Shown here: positions 33,628 through 38,651 of the stretch, piece after piece
How the letters are laid out: every line of letters begins with the position of its first letter
Numbering within the stretch: position 1 is the first letter of the stretch
Assembly: GCF_003852405.1 (NCBI RefSeq)
Contig: NZ_QAJM01000040.1
Coordinates: forward strand, 1 to 38,651
DNA from: Pseudomonas sp. KBW05
GTDB lineage: Bacteria > Pseudomonadota > Gammaproteobacteria > Pseudomonadales > Pseudomonadaceae
DNA length: 38,651 nt
Direction of reading: 5' to 3'
Translations under genes and position numbers: made by a program
The notes under the pieces: generated by a model
Told to the model about the DNA's origin: nothing
Seen by the model: the letters and a program-made list of their open reading frames with translations, nothing else
Databases searched by the model: none

Positions 33628-34686
33628 ATGAACGATCACAACAACAGCATTGAAGTGGAAACCGCCATGACCACCACCACCATGACCATGATCCAGGCCC
33701 TGCGCTCGGCCATGGATGTGATGCTCGAACGTGACGACAACGTGGTGCTGTTCGGCCAGGACGTCGGTTACTTCGGTGGCGTATTCCGTTGCACCGAAGG
33801 CTTGCAGACCAAATACGGCAGCTCGCGGGTGTTTGACGCGCCAATTTCCGAAAGCGGGATTATCGGCGTGGCCGTGGGCATGGGGGCCTATGGCCTGCGC
33901 CCGGTGGCCGAGATCCAGTTCGCCGACTACGTCTACCCCGCCACCGACCAGATCATCTCCGAAGCCGCGCGCCTGCGTTATCGCTCGGCCGGGCAGTTCA
34001 CCGCGCCACTGACCATGCGCATGCCCTGCGGCGGCGGCATCTACGGCGGCCAGACCCACAGCCAGAGCATCGAAGCGGTGTTCACCCAGGTCTGCGGCCT
34101 GCGCACGGTGATGCCGTCCAACCCTTACGACGCTAAAGGTTTGCTGATCGCCTCCATCGAGAACGATGACCCGGTGATCTTCCTAGAGCCCAAGCGCCTG
34201 TACAACGGCCCGTTCGACGGCCACCACGACCGCCCGGTAACCCCGTGGTCGAAACACCCGCAAGCGCAAGTGCCGGACGGTTACTACACCGTGCCCCTGG
34301 ACGTGGCCGCCATCGTGCGCCCGGGTTCGGCCGTCACCGTGCTGACCTACGGCACCACCGTGTATGTGTCGCAAGTCGCCGCCGAAGAAACCGGCATCGA
34401 CGCCGAAGTCATCGACCTGCGCAGCCTGTGGCCGCTGGACCTGGAAACCATCGTCAAGTCGGTGAAAAAGACCGGCCGTTGCGTGGTGGTGCACGAAGCC
34501 ACCCGTACCTGCGGCTTTGGCGCCGAACTGGTATCGCTGGTGCAAGAGCATTGCTTCCACCACCTGGAAGCGCCGATCGAACGCGTCACCGGCTGGGACA
34601 CCCCCTACCCGCACGCGCAAGAGTGGGCGTATTTCCCAGGGCCGTCCCGTGTGGGCGCGGCGTTGAAACGGGTCATGGAGGTCTGA
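33628..34686 (+). CDS. bkdA2: Branched-chain 2-oxo acid dehydrogenase E1 beta subunit
   Basis: A 352-residue partner of the E1 alpha subunit. It shows the transketolase-like pyrimidine domain (residues ~20-190: VLFGQDVGYFGGVFRCTEGL, FDAPISESGI) and the C-terminal transketolase domain (VTVLTYGTTVYVSQVAAEE, CVVVHEATRTCGFGAEL). The start MNDHNNSIEVETAM agrees with the P. putida protein; a second ATG at 33667 follows but is less likely given the conserved extension. It is 1 base after bkdA1 and directly abuts bkdB, so the subunits are made in coupled amounts. Confidence 0.96.
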   Translation: MNDHNNSIEVETAMTTTTMTMIQALRSAMDVMLERDDNVVLFGQDVGYFGGVFRCTEGLQTKYGSSRVFDAPISESGIIGVAVGMGAYGLRPVAEIQFADYVYPATDQIISEAARLRYRSAGQFTAPLTMRMPCGGGIYGGQTHSQSIEAVFTQVCGLRTVMPSNPYDAKGLLIASIENDDPVIFLEPKRLYNGPFDGHHDRPVTPWSKHPQAQVPDGYYTVPLDVAAIVRPGSAVTVLTYGTTVYVSQVAAEETGIDAEVIDLRSLWPLDLETIVKSVKKTGRCVVVHEATRTCGFGAELVSLVQEHCFHHLEAPIERVTGWDTPYPHAQEWAYFPGPSRVGAALKRVMEV

Positions 34687-35946
34687 ATGGGCACGCACGT
34701 TATCAAGATGCCGGACATTGGCGAAGGCATCGCAGAAGTTGAACTGTCGGTCTGGCATGTCAAGGTCGGCGACCTGGTGGTTGAAGACCAGGTGCTGGCG
34801 GATGTGATGACCGACAAGGCGATGGTGGACATTCCCTCGCCGGTGCACGGCAAGGTGATTTCCCTCGGCGGCGCGCCGGGTGAAGTCATGGCAGTGGGCA
34901 GTATTCTGATCAGCATTGAAGTGGAAGGTGCCGGCAACGCGAAGGACGCGCCGGCAGTCAAGGAGGCGCCGAAGGCAGCACCGGTGGTTGAGGCCAAGCC
35001 TGCGCCAGTGGCGGTGGAAAGCAAACCTGCGCCCGTTATCGCAGCCCAGGCGCCCGTTGCCCGCGATGCCGACGAACGTCCGCTGGCTTCCCCTGCCGTG
35101 CGCAAGCATGCGTTGGACGCGGGTATTCAGTTGCGCTTGGTGCAAGGCACCGGCCCGGCCGGCCGCATCCTGCACGAAGACCTCGACGCCTACCTGCAAC
35201 AGGGCACGGCGAAGGCATCGACTGCCGTCAACCCCTACGCCGAACGCAACAGCGAAGAACAGATCCCGGTGATCGGCATGCGCCGCAAGATCGCCCAGCG
35301 CATGCAGGACGCTACCCGCCGCGCCGCGCATTTCAGCTACGTGGAAGAAATCGACGTGACCGCCCTCGACGAGCTGCGCGTGCACCTCAACGAGAAACAC
35401 GGCGCCACACGCGGCAAGCTGACCCTGCTGCCGTTTATCGTGCGTGCCATGGTGGTAGCGCTTAAGGACTTCCCACAGATCAACGCCCGTTACGACGACG
35501 AAGCCCAGGTCATCACCCGCCTCGGCGCGGTGCATGTGGGCGTCGCCACCCAAAGTGACATCGGCCTGATGGTGCCGGTGGTGCGCCACGCCGAAGCTCG
35601 CAGCCTGTGGGGCAATGCCGAGGAAATCACGCGTTTGGCCACGGCCGCGCGCAATGGCAAGGCCAGCCGCGACGAGCTGTCGGGCTCGACCATTACCCTG
35701 ACCAGCCTGGGCGCCTTGGGCGGCATCGTCAGCACACCGGTGCTGAACCTGCCGGAAGTGGCCATCGTCGGCGTCAACCGCATCGTCGAACGGCCGATGG
35801 TGATCAAAGGCCAGATCGTGGTGCGCAAGATGATGAACCTCTCCAGCTCGTTCGATCACCGCGTGGTCGATGGCATGGACGCGGCGCAATTCATCCAGGC
35901 CATTCGCGGCCTGCTCGAACAACCCGCCAGCCTGTTTCTGGAGTAA
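34687..35946 (+). CDS. bkdB: Branched-chain 2-oxo acid dehydrogenase E2 (lipoamide acyltransferase)
   Basis: A 419-residue core subunit that moves the acyl group from E1 to CoA. Domains in order: lipoyl domain (residues 1-80, lipoylated Lys44 in MTDKAMVDI), an Ala/Pro/Lys-rich linker (about 85-130), a peripheral subunit-binding domain (about 135-175, LASPAVRKHALD...GPAGRIL), and a catalytic domain (about 195-419) ending SSSFDHRVVDGMDAAQF with the active His. The start follows the bkdA2 stop with no gap, and lpdV begins 3 bases after the stop. Only one lipoyl domain is present, as usual for Pseudomonas BkdB. Confidence 0.96.
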   Translation: MGTHVIKMPDIGEGIAEVELSVWHVKVGDLVVEDQVLADVMTDKAMVDIPSPVHGKVISLGGAPGEVMAVGSILISIEVEGAGNAKDAPAVKEAPKAAPVVEAKPAPVAVESKPAPVIAAQAPVARDADERPLASPAVRKHALDAGIQLRLVQGTGPAGRILHEDLDAYLQQGTAKASTAVNPYAERNSEEQIPVIGMRRKIAQRMQDATRRAAHFSYVEEIDVTALDELRVHLNEKHGATRGKLTLLPFIVRAMVVALKDFPQINARYDDEAQVITRLGAVHVGVATQSDIGLMVPVVRHAEARSLWGNAEEITRLATAARNGKASRDELSGSTITLTSLGALGGIVSTPVLNLPEVAIVGVNRIVERPMVIKGQIVVRKMMNLSSSFDHRVVDGMDAAQFIQAIRGLLEQPASLFLE

Positions 35947-35949
35947 GGC

Positions 35950-37329
35950 ATGTCGCAGACTTTGAATACCACGCTGCTGATCATCGGCGGCGGCCCTGGC
36001 GGTTATGTGGCGGCGATCCGTGCCGGCCAACTGGGCATCCCGACCATTCTGGTGGAAGGCCAGGCGCTGGGCGGCACTTGCCTGAATATCGGCTGCATCC
36101 CGTCCAAGGCCTTGATCCATGTGGCCGAACAGTTCCAGCAAACCATCCGCCACAGCCAGGGTTCACAACTGGGCATCGAAGTGGATGTGCCGACCCTGGA
36201 CATCCGCAAAAGCGTGGAATGGAAAGACGGCATTGTTGACCGCCTGACCACTGGCGTCGCCGCGCTGCTGAAAAAACACAAGGTGCAGGTGATCCACGGC
36301 TGGGCCAACGTCGTGGACGGCAAGACCGTCGATGTCGGCGACCAGCGCATCCAGTGCGAACACCTGCTGCTGGCCACCGGTTCGAAAAGCGTCAACCTGC
36401 CGATGCTGCCAATTGGCGGGCCGATCATCTCGTCCACCGAAGCCCTGGCGCCGACCCGTGTGCCGAAACGGCTGATCGTGGTGGGTGGTGGTTATATCGG
36501 CCTGGAACTGGGGATTGCCTACCGCAAGCTCGGCGCCGAGGTCAGTGTGGTCGAGGCGCAGGACCGTATCCTGCCCGCCTACGACGCCGAGCTGACGCAA
36601 CCGGTGAACGAATCCCTCAAGCAGTTGGGCGTGAAGCTGTACCTCAAGCACAGCGTCACCGGCTTTGCCGATGGCAAGTTGCAAGTACGCGATCCAAATG
36701 GCGACACCTTGTCATTGGCCACCGACCAAGTGCTGGTAGCCGTGGGGCGCAAGCCCAACACCCAGGGCTGGAACCTTGAAGCCCTGAACCTGGACATGAA
36801 CGGCGCGGCGATCAAGATCGACAACCGCTGCCAGACCAGCATGCGCAATGTGTGGGCCATCGGCGATCTGAGCGGCGAGCCGATGCTGGCACACCGGGCC
36901 ATGGCCCAGGGCGAGATGGTTGCCGAACTGATCAGCGGTCAACACCGCGAATTCAACCCGGCGGCGATCCCGGCCGTATGCTTTACCGACCCGGAACTGG
37001 TGGTCGTCGGCAAGACCCCGGATGAAGCCAAGGCTGCTGGGCTGGACTGCATCGTGTCGAGTTTCCCGTTTGCGGCGAATGGCCGGGCGATGACCCTGGA
37101 GTCGAAAACCGGCTTCGTGCGGGTGGTGGCGCGGCGCGACAATCACCTGATCGTCGGCTGGCAAGCGGTGGGCGTGGGGGTTTCCGAACTGTCCACTGCC
37201 TTTGGTGTGAGCCTGGAAATGGGCGCGCGCCTGGAGGATGTGGCGGGGACGATCCATGCCCATCCGACCCTGGGCGAGGCCGTGCAGGAAGCGGCATTGA
37301 GAGCCTTGGGGCACGCGTTGCACCTGTAA
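35950..37329 (+). CDS. lpdV: Dihydrolipoamide dehydrogenase E3 of the branched-chain complex
   Basis: A 459-residue FAD-dependent E3 that reoxidises the E2 lipoamide with NAD. Landmarks are the FAD motif [19 protein letters not shown], the redox disulfide Cys44-Cys49 in [14 protein letters not shown], the NAD motif [12 protein letters not shown], the second FAD motif [13 protein letters not shown], and the C-terminal [10 protein letters not shown] with the catalytic His-Glu base. Last gene of the bkd operon, 3 bases after bkdB. It matches LpdV, the E3 dedicated to this complex. Confidence 0.95.
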   Translation: MSQTLNTTLLIIGGGPGGYVAAIRAGQLGIPTILVEGQALGGTCLNIGCIPSKALIHVAEQFQQTIRHSQGSQLGIEVDVPTLDIRKSVEWKDGIVDRLTTGVAALLKKHKVQVIHGWANVVDGKTVDVGDQRIQCEHLLLATGSKSVNLPMLPIGGPIISSTEALAPTRVPKRLIVVGGGYIGLELGIAYRKLGAEVSVVEAQDRILPAYDAELTQPVNESLKQLGVKLYLKHSVTGFADGKLQVRDPNGDTLSLATDQVLVAVGRKPNTQGWNLEALNLDMNGAAIKIDNRCQTSMRNVWAIGDLSGEPMLAHRAMAQGEMVAELISGQHREFNPAAIPAVCFTDPELVVVGKTPDEAKAAGLDCIVSSFPFAANGRAMTLESKTGFVRVVARRDNHLIVGWQAVGVGVSELSTAFGVSLEMGARLEDVAGTIHAHPTLGEAVQEAALRALGHALHL

Positions 37330-37342
37330 GACCGCAACCCCC

Positions 37343-37432
37343 TGTGGGAGCGGGCTTGCTCGCGAATGCGGTGAATCAGTCAATAAATCTGACGACTGAC
37401 ACACCGCATTCGCGAGCAAGCCCGCTCCCACA
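37343..37432. repeat. REPIN between lpdV and ilvE
   Basis: A 90-base unit with TGTGGGAGCGGGCTTGCTCGCGAATGCG at the left arm and its near-perfect complement at the right. It lies between two co-directional genes and could end or stabilise the bkd messenger, leaving ilvE with its own promoter. Confidence 0.9.
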
Positions 37433-37501
37433 CAAAGCAAGAATGAAGTATTGTTGCGCCCATTCAGAAAAAAACCGACTTGACCAAAGATAGAGGGTGT
37501 C

Positions 37502-38521
37502 ATGGGTAACGAAAGCATCAATTGGGACAAGCTGGGTTTTGACTACATCAAGACCGACAAACGGTTTCTCCAGGTCTGGAAAAACGGCGAGTGGCAAGAA
37601 GGCACCCTGACCGACGACAACGTGCTGCACATCAGCGAGGGCTCCACCGCCCTGCACTATGGCCAGCAGTGCTTCGAAGGCCTCAAGGCCTACCGTTGCA
37701 AGGACGGTTCGATCAACCTGTTCCGCCCGGACCAGAACGCCGCCCGCATGCAACGCAGCTGCGCGCGCCTGCTGATGCCCCATGTACCGACCGACGTGTT
37801 CATCGACGCCTGCAAGCAAGTGGTCAAGGCCAACGAGCGGTTCATCCCGCCGTACGGCAGCGGCGGCGCGCTGTACCTGCGCCCGTTCGTGATCGGCACC
37901 GGTGACAACATCGGCGTGCGCACCGCACCGGAGTTCATCTTCTCGGTGTTCGCGATCCCGGTTGGCGCCTACTTCAAGGGCGGCCTGGTGCCGCACAACT
38001 TCCAGATTTCCACCTTCGACCGCGCCGCGCCACAAGGCACCGGTGCCGCCAAGGTCGGTGGCAACTACGCCGCCAGCCTGATGCCAGGTTCCGAAGCGAA
38101 GAAAGCCGGTTTTGCCGATGCGATCTACCTGGACCCGATGACCCACTCGAAAATCGAAGAGGTCGGTTCGGCCAACTTCTTCGGTATCACCCACGACAAC
38201 CAGTTCATCACACCGAAGTCGCCTTCGGTACTGCCAGGCATCACCCGCCTGTCGCTGATCGAACTGGCCAAGTCCCGCCTGGGCCTGGACGTGGTTGAAG
38301 GCGAAGTATTCATCGACAAGCTGGACCAGTTCAAGGAAGCCGGCGCCTGCGGTACCGCAGCGGTGATCTCGCCGATCGGCGGCATCCAGTACAACGGCAA
38401 GCTGCATGTGTTCCACAGCGAGACCGAAGTGGGTCCGATCACCCAGAAACTCTACAAAGAGCTGACCGGCGTGCAGACCGGTGATGTTGAAGCGCCAGAG
38501 GGTTGGATCGTCAAGGTCTGA
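37502..38521 (+). CDS. ilvE: Branched-chain amino acid aminotransferase
   Basis: A 339-residue fold-type IV pyridoxal-phosphate enzyme that interconverts valine, leucine and isoleucine with their 2-oxo acids using glutamate/2-oxoglutarate. Family landmarks are LHYGQQCFEGLKAYR, the RPFVIGTGDNIGV segment, Lys184 in GTGAAKVGGNYAASL as the likely cofactor lysine, and EVGSANFFGI with GEVFIDKLDQFKEAGACGTAAVISPI. It sits 172 bases after lpdV, beyond a REPIN; its AGAGGGTGTC leader supports the start. It provides the substrates of the adjacent Bkd complex in catabolism and can also serve biosynthesis. Confidence 0.94.
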   Translation: MGNESINWDKLGFDYIKTDKRFLQVWKNGEWQEGTLTDDNVLHISEGSTALHYGQQCFEGLKAYRCKDGSINLFRPDQNAARMQRSCARLLMPHVPTDVFIDACKQVVKANERFIPPYGSGGALYLRPFVIGTGDNIGVRTAPEFIFSVFAIPVGAYFKGGLVPHNFQISTFDRAAPQGTGAAKVGGNYAASLMPGSEAKKAGFADAIYLDPMTHSKIEEVGSANFFGITHDNQFITPKSPSVLPGITRLSLIELAKSRLGLDVVEGEVFIDKLDQFKEAGACGTAAVISPIGGIQYNGKLHVFHSETEVGPITQKLYKELTGVQTGDVEAPEGWIVKV

Positions 38522-38542
38522 CCGCAACACCACATAACTCAA

Positions 38543-38651
38543 TGTGGAGTGGGCTTGTGTGGGAGCGGGCTTGCTCGCGAAAGCGGTGATTCAGTCACTG
38601 ATGGATCGACTGACACTCCGTATTCTGGTTGACCTTACCCTGACCAAGCCG
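38543..38651. repeat. Nested REPIN with a missing right arm, at the window edge
   Basis: TGTGGAGTGGGCTTG is followed at 38558 by TGTGGGAGCGGGCTTGCTCGCG, the same nesting as at 28325. The similarity ends at ACTCCGTATTC (about 38625), where other copies continue into CGCGAGCAAGCCC. The right arm is therefore lost. Confidence 0.65.

Overview
The window looks like a chromosomal segment from a fluorescent-group Pseudomonas. It is GC-rich, with gene families and gene order matching the P. putida ped and P. aeruginosa exa/erc loci, a Pseudomonas-type bkd operon, and many dispersed REP/REPIN palindromes with GTGGGAGC...GCTCCCAC arms. I did this by reading alone, with no database search, so names rest on recognised motifs and recalled gene order.

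Positions 1-31584 hold mostly alcohol-oxidation and signalling genes. Leftward from 6619 run a cytochrome c (pedF/exaB), a periplasmic binding-protein-like gene, a SoxYZ-like carrier, a zinc metallohydrolase, a PQQ alcohol dehydrogenase with the lanthanide-type Asp-X-Asp signature (pedH), and an aldehyde dehydrogenase. Rightward from 6875 run the Ca-type PQQ alcohol dehydrogenase (pedE/exaA) and a pentapeptide-repeat protein. After an adhesin locus come a response regulator and sensor kinase (PedR2/PedS2-like), a previously unlisted 38-residue ORF, and a divergent four-gene ABC system (PedA1A2BC type, linked in P. putida to lanthanide uptake). Then follow a rhodanese-like CXXXCW protein, the AgmR/PedR1 regulator, a NahK/ErcS'-like hybrid kinase, a NosP-like FIST protein, a porin, and a sulfite exporter/persulfide dioxygenase pair.

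A two-partner secretion system (tpsB-tpsA, 9724-17679) lies inside this cluster, between the pentapeptide gene and the response regulator, which are neighbours in the reference loci I remember. The TpsA protein is about 2,100 residues, with an ESPR signal, a TPS domain, GLUG repeats and nine YDG repeats.

Positions 31707-38521 are the branched-chain amino acid catabolic region: bkdR divergent from bkdA1-bkdA2-bkdB-lpdV, then ilvE. The aminotransferase supplies the 2-oxo acids that the Bkd complex oxidises.

The most interesting signals are regulatory. A shared imperfect dyad (CTAGTCCCTTGGTAG-like) occurs upstream of six transcription units of the alcohol cluster at similar distances from the start codons. 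A second dyad (CGGGAA...TTCCCG) appears only before the two alcohol dehydrogenase genes. In pedH it fills the spacer next to a TATAAC -10 box, while before pedE it lies further upstream. That arrangement would suit one regulator that represses pedH and activates pedE.
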